Shown one piece after another: positions 25,680-35,160 of a stretch of DNA of 64,000 nucleotides (its first letter is position 1; every line of letters begins with the position of its first letter). Made by a program: the position numbers and the translations under genes. The notes under the pieces were generated by a model. The model was given only the letters and a program-made list of their open reading frames with translations. It did not search any database and had not been told where the DNA came from. The stretch covers positions 3,894 to 67,893 of the forward strand of contig NZ_LMDA01000027.1 in NCBI RefSeq assembly GCF_001424985.1. The letters are read 5' to 3'. The stretch comes from Rhizobium sp. Root1212. GTDB lineage: Bacteria > Pseudomonadota > Alphaproteobacteria > Rhizobiales > Rhizobiaceae.

Positions 25680-26837
25680 TCAGGCCGGGCGGGAAGAATG
25701 CAGCGCCGAGGGCAGATCGGCAACGACGGCGCAGCCGAGTTGCGCCATGGCCGCATGCATTTCCGCCTTCAAAATCCCGATGAGATGATCGGCGCCGCCG
25801 GCTCCGATCGCGGCACTGGCGAAAATGAAGGGTCGGCCGATCAAAACCATATTCGCCCCGAGCGCGATCATGCGGGCGACATCGAGACCGGAGCGGATGC
25901 CACCATCGGCAAGGATCACCGCTTCCGGTCCGAGACGTTTGCGCATCAACGGCAACATTTCGACGGCGCCGGGCGCCGCATCCAGCTGTCGGCCGCCATG
26001 GTTGGAAACGATCACGCCGTCGGCTCCGAGCGCCAGATAGGCCGCCGCCTCTTCCGGATCGAGCACGCCCTTGACCAGCAGAGTGCCTTTCCAGGCATCG
26101 CGAATGCGCGCCGTGCGCTCCGCCGTGATATGGCCCTGCATGACCTTGCCGACGAATTCGGCCGAGGCGGCCAGCGAGGCACCCTTCGGATAGTAGGGCG
26201 AGAGATTTTCAAATTCGGGAATGCCATGACGCAGTACATGCAGCGCCCAGCCCGGATGCGTAGCGATCTGAAGCATCGTTGTCAGATCGAGCTTGGGCGG
26301 AACGGCAAGACCGTTGCGGATATCCCGCTCGCGCCGCGTCGGCGCCGGAATATCGACGGTCAGCACCAGCGTTTTGTAGCCGGCCTTTTCCGCCCGCGCG
26401 AGCATATCCGCTTCCATGGCGGGATCGTTCGGGGGATAGAACTGGAACCAGCCGTTTTCGCCGGCAACAGGCCGGATCGCCTCCAGCGAGCGGTTGGAAA
26501 AGGTGCTGAGCACATGGGGCACATTGTGGCGACGGGCGGCGATGGCGATCGGCATCTCGCAGCCCGGCCAGAGAAGACCGGCCAGACCGAGCGGCGCAAC
26601 GGCAAAAGGTGCATCGAAACGCCGGCCGAACAGCGTCACCGCCATATCCGGCGCGGAGGCATCGGAGAGATAGCGCGGCATCAGCAATACGTCCCGCAGG
26701 CTGGCGACATTGCGGCGAACACAATCCTCCCGGCCAAGACCGCCGATCAGATAGTCATGCACGAACCGCGGCATGCGCCGTTTCGCCGCCGTCTCCATAT
26801 CCGCCACGCACGGGAAGCGTCGCTCAAGATCAGCCAT
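25680..26837 (-). CDS. FMN-dependent alpha-hydroxy-acid dehydrogenase (LldD-like)
   Basis: A 385-residue TIM-barrel flavoprotein. V-S-N-H-G-G-R-Q-L-D near residue 270 holds the catalytic His/Arg, and I-L-A-D-G-G-I-R-S-G-L-D binds the FMN phosphate. The length fits L-lactate dehydrogenase and related L-2-hydroxy-acid oxidases. With the downstream GlcD-type gene it could allow use of both lactate enantiomers; the exact substrates are not proven. GGGAG precedes the ATG. A small gene diverges from the promoter region. Confidence 0.87.
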   Translation of the reverse strand: MADLERRFPCVADMETAAKRRMPRFVHDYLIGGLGREDCVRRNVASLRDVLLMPRYLSDASAPDMAVTLFGRRFDAPFAVAPLGLAGLLWPGCEMPIAIAARRHNVPHVLSTFSNRSLEAIRPVAGENGWFQFYPPNDPAMEADMLARAEKAGYKTLVLTVDIPAPTRRERDIRNGLAVPPKLDLTTMLQIATHPGWALHVLRHGIPEFENLSPYYPKGASLAASAEFVGKVMQGHITAERTARIRDAWKGTLLVKGVLDPEEAAAYLALGADGVIVSNHGGRQLDAAPGAVEMLPLMRKRLGPEAVILADGGIRSGLDVARMIALGANMVLIGRPFIFASAAIGAGGADHLIGILKAEMHAAMAQLGCAVVADLPSALHSSRPA

Positions 26838-26943
26838 GTAGCCAGAACTCCCGGAATCGGACGCGCCGGACAGCGCGCCTTGGCGCAGTTATGCCTTTCC
26901 GGTAAGCTGGTTCAATAGGAATGCTTGTCCTGGGAGGCACGGC

Positions 26944-27120
26944 GTGACCGACACACCCGAAACGGATCTCGATACATCCAGCCGGCCCACGTATCTTGAA
27001 GATATGCAGTATCGGCTGACGCTTGAAGGGCTTGCCGACGCGGACGCCGGCAGGGTCTTCGATCATCATCTCGTCAAGGCGTGGACCGACAGCCTGTCGG
27101 AAGCCACGCCCCTGCCTTAG
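26944..27120 (+). CDS. Small GTG-initiated hypothetical protein
   Basis: A 58-residue acidic protein. GGGAGG lies eight bases before the GTG and the frame closes with TAG, so translation looks real. The core L-E-D-M-Q-Y-R-L-T-L-E-G-L-A-D-A-D-A-G looks like a helix-rich segment, vaguely like small CopG/ribbon-helix-helix proteins, but no family is claimed. It diverges from the lactate-type operon and converges on the RND efflux gene. Confidence 0.5.
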   Translation: MTDTPETDLDTSSRPTYLEDMQYRLTLEGLADADAGRVFDHHLVKAWTDSLSEATPLP

Positions 27121-27169
27121 CCGGATTTGTGATGACAGCTCCCTTCGGCAGCCAGCGATATCGGTCCCA

Positions 27170-30100
27170 TCATTCGTGAGCCGGCTCCACGGCCGCCTCC
27201 GCCGCCACTGGCCGGCGACGGCGCAAAGAGCGGAGCGCGACATAGAACACCGGCGTCAGGAACAGGCCGAGGAACGTCACGCCGAGCATGCCGGAGAAGA
27301 CGGCGGTGCCGAGTGCCTGGCGCATTTCCGCACCGGGGCCTTGCGCGATCATCAGCGGCACGACGCCGAGGATGAAGGCGAAGGCGGTCATCAGGATCGG
27401 ACGCAGGCGCAGCCGGCTCGCCTCGATCGCGGCTTCCACCGGCGTCATGCCCTGATCCTCCGCCTGCCGCGCGAATTCGACGATCAGGATCGCGTTTTTC
27501 GCAGCAAGGCCGATCAGCACGATCAGGCCGATCTGGGTCAGGATATTGTTGTCCATGCCGCGCAGGAAGACGCCGACCAGCGCCGCCAGCACCGCCATCG
27601 GCACGACGAGGATGATGGCGAGCGGCAGCACCCAGCTTTCATATTGCGCCGACAGCGCCAGGAACACGAAGATGACGGACAGCGCGAAGATGAAGATCGC
27701 GGTGTTGCCGGTGTTGCGCTCCTGGAAAGCGAGTTCCGTCCATTCGAAGCTGGTGCCGGCCGGCAGCATCTGGGCGGCCAACCCTTCCATCTTGTTCAGC
27801 GCCTCGCCGGTCGAAACACCGGGCGCCGCATTGCCCTGCAAGGGCACGGAGACATACATGTTGTAGCGCTGGACGAGCGACGGGCCGGAGGAATCGCGGA
27901 TATCGACGATCGTGCCGAGCGGCACCAGCGCCCCGGTGGCCGAGCGCACCTTCAGCGCCAGGATATCGTCCCGCTCCATGCGGTATTGCTGGTCGGCCTG
28001 CGCCCGCACCTGATAGACGCGGCCGAGCGTGTTGAAATCGTTGACATAGGAGGTGCCAAGATTGATCGACAGCGTCTCGAAGATATTGGGGATCGGCACG
28101 TTCAGCGCCCGCGCCTTGTCGCGGTCGACGGCGAGGAAATATTGCGGGCTCGACGCCGAGAAGGTGGTGAAGACTCCGGTCAGGCCCGGCGTCTGGTTGG
28201 CGGCGCCCATCATCTGGTAGGCGAGCCCCAGCACCCGGCGCATGTCGGCGCTTTCCTGATCGAGCAACTGCATCTTGAAGCCGCCGGAATTGCCGATGCC
28301 GGACACCGGCGGCGGCGGAACGGCGATGATGAAGGCTTCCTGGATGCTCTGCATCGAGCCGTAAAGCTGGCCGATGATCTGCGAGGCGCTGTAGCCGTGC
28401 TTCAGCCGCTCTTCGAAGGTATCGAAGGAGGCGAAGACGACACCGGAATTGGAGGCATTGGTGAAGGTCGCGCCGCTGAAACCGGAGAAGGCGACGGCAT
28501 TTTTCACACCCGGCACCTTCTGGATGATGGCGGAGGCCCGCTCGATGACGGCATCGGTGCGGGCGAGCGAGGCCCCATCCGGCAGCTGCACGACGACGAT
28601 GGCATAGCCCTGGTCCATGGTCGGCACGAACCCGCTCGGCACGATGCGGCCCATATACCAGGTGGCAGCAAGCAGGCCGGCAAAGACGGCGAGCGTCGCA
28701 AGAACGGCGATGCCGGTGCCGACCAGATGGCTGACCATCCAGGCATAACCGGCCGACAGCCGGTCGAAGCCGCGGTTGAAGCCGTTGGCAATGCTGCGGC
28801 CGAAGCGGGCGAGGGGGTTTGACGATTCATGATGATTATGCGGCTGCAGGATCAGCGCCGCCAGCGCCGGCGACAGCGTCAGCGAATTCAGCGCCGAAAT
28901 CGCCGTCGCGACCGAGATCGTCACCGCGAACTGCAGGTAAAACTGCCCGGAAATGCCGGGAATGAAGGCCGTCGGCACGAAGACCGCGATCAGCACCAGC
29001 GCAATTGCCATGACGGCGGTGCCGACTTCACTCATCGTCGCGTGCGAGGCTTCCGCCGGCGACATGCCGAGCGCGATGTTGCGCTCGACATTCTCGACCA
29101 CGACGATCGCGTCATCCACCACGATGCCGATTGCCAGCACCAGGCCGAACAGTGTCAGCATGTTGAGCGAGAAGCCGAAGGCGAGCAGGAAGGCGAAAGT
29201 GCCGATCAGCGATACCGGAATGGCGATGATCGGAATGATCGCCGTGCGCCAGCTTTGCAGGAAGACGAGCACGACGACGGCGACGAGGATCGCCGCTTCG
29301 AGGATCGTCTTGTAGACCTCGTCGATGGACTCCGAGATGAACTCGGTCGGATTATAGACGATGCGGTATTCGAGGCCGGGCGGAAAAGCCTTGGAAAGCC
29401 GCTCCATATTCTGCTGGATCGAGGCCGCAGCCGCCAGTGCATTGGTGCCGGGGCGGGCGAAAATGCCGAGCGCCACGGCCGGGCTGCCATTCAGGTACGA
29501 ATTGGTAACGTAATCCTTGGCGCCGAGTTCGATGCGGGCGACATCCTGCAGCGACACCAGACGGCCGCTCTCCGTCGCCTTGACGATGATGTAGCGGAAC
29601 TGGCGCGGATCGCTGAAGCGACCCTCCGTCGTCACCGTATACTGGAAGGCGTTGGTGCCGGCGGCGGGCGGCCCGCCGATCGAGCCGCCGGACACCTGGA
29701 CGTTCTGGTCGCGCAACGCCTGCACGACATCGCCCGAGGTCATGCCGTAAGCGCCGAGCTTTTGCGGATCGAGCCAGATGCGCAGCGCATACTCGCGCTC
29801 GCCGAAGAGGATGACGTCGCCGACGCCATCGAGCCGCACCAGCACGTCGCGGATGCGGGTGCGCGCATAGTTGGAGACGTAAAGCTGGTCGTAGCGATCG
29901 TTGGGCGACAGCACGTGCACGACCATCATCAGGTTGGGCGAGCTTTTTGCCGTGGTAATGCCGATGCGGCGCACCTCTTCGGGCAGGCGCGGCTCGGCGA
30001 TCGCCACGCGGTTCTGCACCAGCACCTGTGCCTGATCGAGATCGGTGCCGAGCTTGAAGGTGATGGTCAGCTGCATCGAGCCGTCGGCGGTCGAATAGGA

Positions 30101-30343
30101 GGACATATAGAGCATGTCCTCGACGCCGTTGATTTCCTGCTCCAGCGGCGTCGCCACCGTATCGGCGATCGTCTGGGCGTCCGCGCCGGGATAGGCGGTG
30201 CGCACGACGATGGTCGGCGGCGCGATCTCCGGATATTGCGCCACCGGCAACTGGAAATAGGCGATGCCGCCGATGAGCAGCAGGAACAGCGAGATGACCG
30301 AGGCGAAGATCGGCCGGTCGACGAAGAAATGGGCGAACCTCAT
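27170..30343 (-). CDS. RND multidrug efflux permease (HAE-1, MexB/AcrB type)
   Basis: A 1057-residue inner-membrane pump of normal size. The N-terminus F-F-V-D-R-P-I-F-A is typical. Twelve transmembrane segments and two large periplasmic loops are expected, and hydrophobic blocks sit at about 10-30, 340-540 and 870-1030. The proton-relay pair D-D is in G-I-V-V-D-D-A-I-V-V-V-E-N near residue 407. Its start overlaps the stop of the membrane-fusion gene (ATGA). No outer-membrane factor gene is adjacent, so it probably uses one encoded elsewhere. Drug or signal substrates cannot be deduced. Confidence 0.93.
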   Translation of the reverse strand: MRFAHFFVDRPIFASVISLFLLLIGGIAYFQLPVAQYPEIAPPTIVVRTAYPGADAQTIADTVATPLEQEINGVEDMLYMSSYSTADGSMQLTITFKLGTDLDQAQVLVQNRVAIAEPRLPEEVRRIGITTAKSSPNLMMVVHVLSPNDRYDQLYVSNYARTRIRDVLVRLDGVGDVILFGEREYALRIWLDPQKLGAYGMTSGDVVQALRDQNVQVSGGSIGGPPAAGTNAFQYTVTTEGRFSDPRQFRYIIVKATESGRLVSLQDVARIELGAKDYVTNSYLNGSPAVALGIFARPGTNALAAAASIQQNMERLSKAFPPGLEYRIVYNPTEFISESIDEVYKTILEAAILVAVVVLVFLQSWRTAIIPIIAIPVSLIGTFAFLLAFGFSLNMLTLFGLVLAIGIVVDDAIVVVENVERNIALGMSPAEASHATMSEVGTAVMAIALVLIAVFVPTAFIPGISGQFYLQFAVTISVATAISALNSLTLSPALAALILQPHNHHESSNPLARFGRSIANGFNRGFDRLSAGYAWMVSHLVGTGIAVLATLAVFAGLLAATWYMGRIVPSGFVPTMDQGYAIVVVQLPDGASLARTDAVIERASAIIQKVPGVKNAVAFSGFSGATFTNASNSGVVFASFDTFEERLKHGYSASQIIGQLYGSMQSIQEAFIIAVPPPPVSGIGNSGGFKMQLLDQESADMRRVLGLAYQMMGAANQTPGLTGVFTTFSASSPQYFLAVDRDKARALNVPIPNIFETLSINLGTSYVNDFNTLGRVYQVRAQADQQYRMERDDILALKVRSATGALVPLGTIVDIRDSSGPSLVQRYNMYVSVPLQGNAAPGVSTGEALNKMEGLAAQMLPAGTSFEWTELAFQERNTGNTAIFIFALSVIFVFLALSAQYESWVLPLAIILVVPMAVLAALVGVFLRGMDNNILTQIGLIVLIGLAAKNAILIVEFARQAEDQGMTPVEAAIEASRLRLRPILMTAFAFILGVVPLMIAQGPGAEMRQALGTAVFSGMLGVTFLGLFLTPVFYVALRSLRRRRPVAAEAAVEPAHE

Positions 30344-31503
30344 TGGCCGCTCTCCGGCGCATCGGCGTCAGCGGATTGGGCTTCCGGGGGCAGCTCGGTC
30401 ATCTGCGGATCGACCTTCACGCCGGGACGGATGCGCATCAGGCCGTTGACGACGATGGTCTCGTCGCCGGTCATGCCTTCGCGGATCACCCGGTAGCCAT
30501 GCAGCCGCGGCCCGAGCCGCACCGGCTTGGTCGAGACCAGCCCGTCCTCGCCGACGACATAAACGACACGCTGGTCGAGATCGGAGCCGATCGCCTCGTC
30601 GGGAATGAGGATGCCCTGATAGTGGTTGGAGCCTTCGACAAGGATGCGGCCGAAGAGGCCGGGCTGCAGCACGAAATCGGGATTGTCGAAGCGGGCGCGC
30701 AGCCGCATCGTGCCGGTCTCGCGATCGACACGGTTTTCGGCGAAATCGAGCTTGCCCTTGAACGGCTTTTCAGTGGCATCGCTGATGACGACGGACACCT
30801 CGAGCGAACCGCCCTCCTGCAGCACGCCGCCCTTCTGCCGCGCTTCGCGGGCATAGGAGAGCAGGCGGCGCTCATCGACATCGAAATAGAAATCGATCGG
30901 ATTGAGCGAGACGATGGTGGTGAGCAGCGTCTGGTCAGCCGTCACCAGATTGCCGACCGACAGCAGCTTGCGGTCGATGCGCCCGCTCAAGGGGGCGTTG
31001 ATGACGGTGTATTGCATGTCGAGTTTTGCACGCGCGAGGCTTGCCTCGGCACCGCGCATGTTGGCTTGCGCCGACAGAAGCTCGCGGCGGCGAAGGTCGA
31101 GCGTCGAGGTCGGCAGCGTGCCCGCCTTGGCGAGCCCTTCGGTGCGGTCGAATTCGGTCTGCGCGAAATCCAACGCGGATTGCGCCACCTCCATCGAGGA
31201 TTGGGCGATATCCAGTGCCGTCTTGAACGGACGCTGGTCGATAACGAACAGCTTGTCGCCCTTGTTGACGAGGGCCCCGTCGGTAAAGCCGATCTCATCG
31301 AGATAACCGCCGACGCGCGACCGGATACCGACCTCGTCGACCGCCTCGAAGCGGCCGATGAACTCGTCGCTGTCGACGACGTCGCGCACCACCGGCTTGG
31401 CCACGGTGACCTGCGGCTTCGGCGGATCCTGGGCAAAGACCAGGCCGGACGCCAGAAGCAGGGAAAGGAGGAAACCGGTGGATAGAAGCCTTCTGTTCGT
31501 CAT
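30340..31503 (-). CDS. RND efflux periplasmic adaptor (membrane-fusion protein)
   Basis: A 387-residue HlyD/MexE-type adaptor. A signal sequence covers about residues 1-25, with no lipobox Cys seen. A barrel-sandwich lipoyl-like half motif (I-R-S-R-V-G-G-Y-L-D) is followed by a coiled-coil hairpin rich in Ala/Gln/Ser (about 85-155) and the beta-barrel part. The start at 31503 follows GGCAGAGAG; the longer frame upstream is discarded because it would precede the signal peptide. First gene of the two-gene efflux operon. Confidence 0.9.
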   Translation of the reverse strand: MTNRRLLSTGFLLSLLLASGLVFAQDPPKPQVTVAKPVVRDVVDSDEFIGRFEAVDEVGIRSRVGGYLDEIGFTDGALVNKGDKLFVIDQRPFKTALDIAQSSMEVAQSALDFAQTEFDRTEGLAKAGTLPTSTLDLRRRELLSAQANMRGAEASLARAKLDMQYTVINAPLSGRIDRKLLSVGNLVTADQTLLTTIVSLNPIDFYFDVDERRLLSYAREARQKGGVLQEGGSLEVSVVISDATEKPFKGKLDFAENRVDRETGTMRLRARFDNPDFVLQPGLFGRILVEGSNHYQGILIPDEAIGSDLDQRVVYVVGEDGLVSTKPVRLGPRLHGYRVIREGMTGDETIVVNGLMRIRPGVKVDPQMTELPPEAQSADADAPESGQ

Positions 31504-31983
31504 CTCTCTGCCTTCCGAAAATGCGCGGGGACTGCGGCAGGGGCGAGGGACACGGCAGCGCCGGTCTTCCGACCCGAACAACGGGATCACTGTCGCCATG
31601 CTGGGGACGAAGCGGCAGCGAGCCCACATTCATTGCATGAAATCAATGCGAAGCGGCGGCGGAGCCGACCGGAAAATATATCTGCAAACCCAATTCAACA
31701 GCCGCAGATTACATCAATCGCCGCGCCTGTCATCACGGAAAAGACATAGTTTGGCTTGCCCGCATCACATTCCCCGCGATGACGGCACGCTCTAAAAAGT
31801 TTACGTCGGCGGGCTTGTTCAGTGGCCACCGCTTCCCATATGAGGCACCCATGCCTCAGGGTTCGGCCCAGAACCCGACTGCCAACCGTATTTCGCCCCT
31901 CAAGAAAAATTGCCGTCGTTTTGATTCCGGCATGCCGCTTTCTGCGGTAAAGCTCTTGGGAGACATTCATCAGGACATGTGAC
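31504..31983. other. Divergent promoter region of efflux operon and cyclase
   Basis: No gene is supported in these 480 bases. A dyad-like element, CATTG (31631-31635) and CAATG (31644-31648) within CATTGCATGAAATCAATG, is a candidate operator for the efflux operon, which has no adjacent regulator. The part next to the cyclase shows nothing recognisable. Confidence 0.4.
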
Positions 31984-33201
31984 ATGAAAGCCGAAGATCT
32001 CGCCGCCATTTCGGACTGGCTGGTGACCAAGGGCCTCCGGGGCCTTGACGAAATGGAGATCGTCAACGGCTTTTGCCAGCGCTGCCGCAATGCCGGCCTC
32101 AACATCGACCGGGCGCTGGCGCTGATCGATACGTTGCATCCGGTCTATGAGGGCCGTGCCTTCCAGTGGGACAACAGCAAGACGCCCGCCCGCGACGCCT
32201 TCGAATACGGGCCGTCGAACGAAGGCGTGTCGGCGGATACCTGGGAACGGTCGGCCTTTTTCCACCTGCGCATGAATGAGCTGAACGAGGTGCGTCGCCG
32301 TATCGGCTTCGGCGATCCGGCCGATTTCTTCGGCCTCGATACGTTGCTCGAAGCCGGCCATAAGGACTACATCGCGATGATCCATCGCTTTGCGCCGGAA
32401 TCCCACATCGGCGACATGGATTGCTTCTATTCCCATTGGGCGACGACGGACGAGGCGGGCTTCGACGACGAGGCGTTGGCGGCGCTGCGCCAACTGGTGC
32501 CGATCCTCGCGCTCGCCATCAAATCGGGTTCGCTCACCCGCATTTCCCGCACCATCGCCGAGGTCTATCTGGGGGAGGACGCGGCCCAGCGCGTGCTGGA
32601 AGGCCGCATTTCGCGCGGCAAGGCCGAGCGCATCTCCGCCGTGCTCTGGTATTCCGACCTGCAGAACTACACCCAGATTTCCGACAACCTACCGCCGGAC
32701 GAGATCATCCCCTTCCTCAACGACTATGCCGAAGCCGTGATCGACTCGATCCATGAGGTCGGCGGCAACGTGCTGAAGCTGATCGGCGACGGCACGCTGG
32801 CGATCTTCAAGGCGGAAGAGCGGGAAGAAGCCTGCAGCCGCGCGCTTACCGCACAAAAGAGCCTGCGGGAAAAGCTCGACGGCATCAACGAGCGCCGGCG
32901 CTCGGAAGGGCGGCCGACGACCGAGGTCTATCTCGGCCTGCATATCGGCGATGTCTTCTACGGCAATATCGGGTCGGACGAGCGGCTCGATTTCACTGTC
33001 ATCGGCCCGGCCGTCAACGAGGTGAGCCGCATCGCCTCCATGTGCCGCTTCGTCGATCGTACCGTGATCATGTCACAGCACTTCGTCGCCTCGGCGCCGC
33101 CGCCGCAATATGCTGAGGTCGTCTCGATCGGCCGCTATGCGCTGCGCGGCGTCAAGCGCGCGCAGGAGCTTTTCACGCTGATGCCCTACGAGAAGGACTA
33201 A
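31984..33201 (+). CDS. Class III adenylate/guanylate cyclase, soluble
   Basis: A 405-residue cytosolic protein. The N-terminal 200 residues are a helical domain common to rhizobial cyclases but without a named function. The class III catalytic domain is at about 215-400. The two metal-binding aspartates are Asp225 (L-W-Y-S-D-L-Q-N) and Asp269 (I-G-D-G-T-L-A-I-F). The transition-state region F-T-V-I-G-P-A-V-N-E-V-S-R lies near 340. Whether ATP or GTP is used cannot be decided from the motifs. No membrane segment is present. The stop is followed by a small palindromic repeat. Confidence 0.87.
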   Translation: MKAEDLAAISDWLVTKGLRGLDEMEIVNGFCQRCRNAGLNIDRALALIDTLHPVYEGRAFQWDNSKTPARDAFEYGPSNEGVSADTWERSAFFHLRMNELNEVRRRIGFGDPADFFGLDTLLEAGHKDYIAMIHRFAPESHIGDMDCFYSHWATTDEAGFDDEALAALRQLVPILALAIKSGSLTRISRTIAEVYLGEDAAQRVLEGRISRGKAERISAVLWYSDLQNYTQISDNLPPDEIIPFLNDYAEAVIDSIHEVGGNVLKLIGDGTLAIFKAEEREEACSRALTAQKSLREKLDGINERRRSEGRPTTEVYLGLHIGDVFYGNIGSDERLDFTVIGPAVNEVSRIASMCRFVDRTVIMSQHFVASAPPPQYAEVVSIGRYALRGVKRAQELFTLMPYEKD

Positions 33202-33214
33202 CTTTTCCGACGCG

Positions 33215-33252
33215 ATTCCGGACGCAAAACCGCTGTGCACTTTTGCTGGAAT
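33215..33252. repeat. Small palindromic extragenic repeat, possible terminator
   Basis: ATTCC and GGAAT plus GCAAAA and TTTTGC form a two-part inverted repeat between convergent genes. Sequences of this type recur at gene ends in rhizobia. It may terminate both the cyclase and the ABC operon, though it lacks a canonical T-run. Confidence 0.5.
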
Positions 33253-33256
33253 TACT

Positions 33257-34318
33257 CTAGACCCGATCGCCGGCTTCGTTGAAGAACCGCAGCTTGTCGG
33301 CCGGAAAGCTGACCTGCAGCACACCGGTCGCACCAAGAAACGCGCGGTCGAGTGTGAAGGCCTTGAAGCTGACGCTGCCGAGCCGCAGATGCAGGATGAT
33401 GCCGAAGCCGGTGGGCTCGACCAGCTCGACCTCGGCGTTCAGCTCGCCGCTGCCGAGAACGACGTGTTCCGGCCGGATGCCGAGCGTCGCCCGGCTGCCG
33501 TCTTCCAGCGCCACCGGTGCCGACAGCGGCAGGACATCGCCGCCGGTGATCGCAAATCGCCCGTCACCGCCGCTTCGTATCGCGCGGCCGCTGAAGAAAT
33601 TCATGCCCGGCGAGCCCATGAAGCCGGCGACGAACAGATTGGCCGGGTTGTCGTAAAGCTCCAGCGGCGCCCCGACCTGCTGGATGACGCCGCCGTGCAT
33701 GGCGACGATGCGGTCGGCGAGCGTCATCGCCTCGATCTGGTCATGGGTGACGTAGATCGAGGTCGCGCCGAGGTCCTTGTGCAGCTTCTTGATTTCAGCG
33801 CGCATCTGCTCGCGCAGGCGTGCGTCGAGATTGGAAAGCGGCTCGTCAAACAGGAAGGCCTTGGGCTGGCGCACGATGGCACGGCCCATGGCGACGCGCT
33901 GGCGCTGGCCGCCGGACAGCGCCTTCGGCCGCCGCTCCATCAGCGGATCGAGCCCAAGCTTGCTCGCTGCACCGGCGACGGCGGACGCGATCTTCTCCTT
34001 CGCCGTTTTGCGCAGGCGAAGGCTATAGCTCATGTTCTTTTCCACGCTCATATGCGGATAGAGCGCGTAGGACTGGAACACCATGGCGATGTCGCGGTCC
34101 TTCGGGGCAAGTTCATTGACCCGCTTCTCGGCGATGCGGATTTCCCCCTCCGTCACATGCTCCAGCCCGGCGATCATGCGCAAAAGCGTGGACTTGCCGC
34201 AGCCGGACGGGCCGACGAGCACCACGAATTCCCCATCCCCGATCTTCAGGTCGATGCCGTGCAGCACCGGGTGGATGCCGTAGGATTTGCGGACATTGGC
34301 GATATCGATGGATGCCAT
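33257..34318 (-). CDS. ABC transporter ATP-binding protein, UgpC/MalK type
   Basis: A 353-residue CUT1 ATPase. Walker A is G-P-S-G-C-G-K-S-T at about 36-44, the Q-loop is [11 protein letters not shown], the signature is L-S-G-G-Q-R-Q-R at about 134, and Walker B is [11 protein letters not shown]. The C-terminal TOBE/OB regulatory domain covers about 240-353. Last gene of the operon, four bases after the permease stop. Together with two permeases and a binding protein it forms a complete importer of unknown carbohydrate-type substrate. Confidence 0.92.
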   Translation of the reverse strand: MASIDIANVRKSYGIHPVLHGIDLKIGDGEFVVLVGPSGCGKSTLLRMIAGLEHVTEGEIRIAEKRVNELAPKDRDIAMVFQSYALYPHMSVEKNMSYSLRLRKTAKEKIASAVAGAASKLGLDPLMERRPKALSGGQRQRVAMGRAIVRQPKAFLFDEPLSNLDARLREQMRAEIKKLHKDLGATSIYVTHDQIEAMTLADRIVAMHGGVIQQVGAPLELYDNPANLFVAGFMGSPGMNFFSGRAIRSGGDGRFAITGGDVLPLSAPVALEDGSRATLGIRPEHVVLGSGELNAEVELVEPTGFGIILHLRLGSVSFKAFTLDRAFLGATGVLQVSFPADKLRFFNEAGDRV

Positions 34319-34322
34319 GGGA

Positions 34323-35156
34323 TCAGCCTTTCACCGCGCCGGCCGTCAGGCCCTGCACGAGGTAACGTTGGATCAGCAGGAAGAACAGGCAGGCCGGGAT
34401 CAGCGCGAGCACGCCCGCCGCCATCATCTGCCCGAAATCGACCGAGAATTTCGATACGAAGGAGAGCAGCCCGACCGGGAAGGTCGCAGCCGCATTGCCG
34501 GAAATCAGCATCAGCGAGAACAGAAGCTCGCTCCACGCCGCGGTGAAGACGAAGCCGAGCGTGGCAGCGATGCCGGGCAGCGTCAACGGCAGGATGATCT
34601 GGCGGAAGGCCACGAACTGCGTTGCGCCATCGATCATCGCGGCCTCTTCCAGGTCCTTCGGAATGCCGTCGAAGAAGGACTGCATCAGGAAGGTCGCAAA
34701 CGGCACATTGAAGGCGCTGTAGACGATGACGAGGCCCGTCAGGCTGTTGGTAAGGCCAAGTGGCGACAGTATCTTGAAGATCGGTGCGACCAGCATGACC
34801 AGCGGAAACATCTGCGTCAGCAGCATCAGCGCCACCAGCCAGTATTTGCCGCGAAAGGAAAAGCGCGAGAGCGCGTAACCGGCCAGCGACGATAGCGTCG
34901 TGACAATGATCGCCGTCGAGCCGGATACGATCAGGCTGTTCTTGAAGAACACCGGAAAATCCGAATGGCGCAGCACGAAATTGAAGTGCTCGAAGCTCGT
35001 CTGCGACGGCCACATGCGAATGCCTTCGGAATAGAGCAGCTTGTTGGGCGTCACCGAAACCTTCAGCAGCCAATAGAGCGGGAAGAGCGCAAAGACGATA
35101 TAGGCGAGGATCGCAAGACGGTGCGCGAGGAGGGCGAAAAGGCGTTTTCCGGTCAT
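34323..35156 (-). CDS. CUT1 ABC transporter permease (MalG type)
   Basis: A 277-residue inner-membrane permease with about six transmembrane segments. The EAA loop reads E-E-A-A-M-I-D-G-A near residue 160 and couples to the ATPase. [14 protein letters not shown] at the end is characteristic of MalG-type subunits. Lies between the other permease and the ATPase gene with gaps of four bases on each side, clearly the same transcript. Confidence 0.92.
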   Translation of the reverse strand: MTGKRLFALLAHRLAILAYIVFALFPLYWLLKVSVTPNKLLYSEGIRMWPSQTSFEHFNFVLRHSDFPVFFKNSLIVSGSTAIIVTTLSSLAGYALSRFSFRGKYWLVALMLLTQMFPLVMLVAPIFKILSPLGLTNSLTGLVIVYSAFNVPFATFLMQSFFDGIPKDLEEAAMIDGATQFVAFRQIILPLTLPGIAATLGFVFTAAWSELLFSLMLISGNAAATFPVGLLSFVSKFSVDFGQMMAAGVLALIPACLFFLLIQRYLVQGLTAGAVKG

Positions 35157-35160
35157 CGTC

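Noticed and set aside
27023-30496. Two open frames of 599 and 555 codons opposite the RND permease gene
   Set aside because: Very rich in Asp, Arg and His with no domain. They mirror the permease codons.
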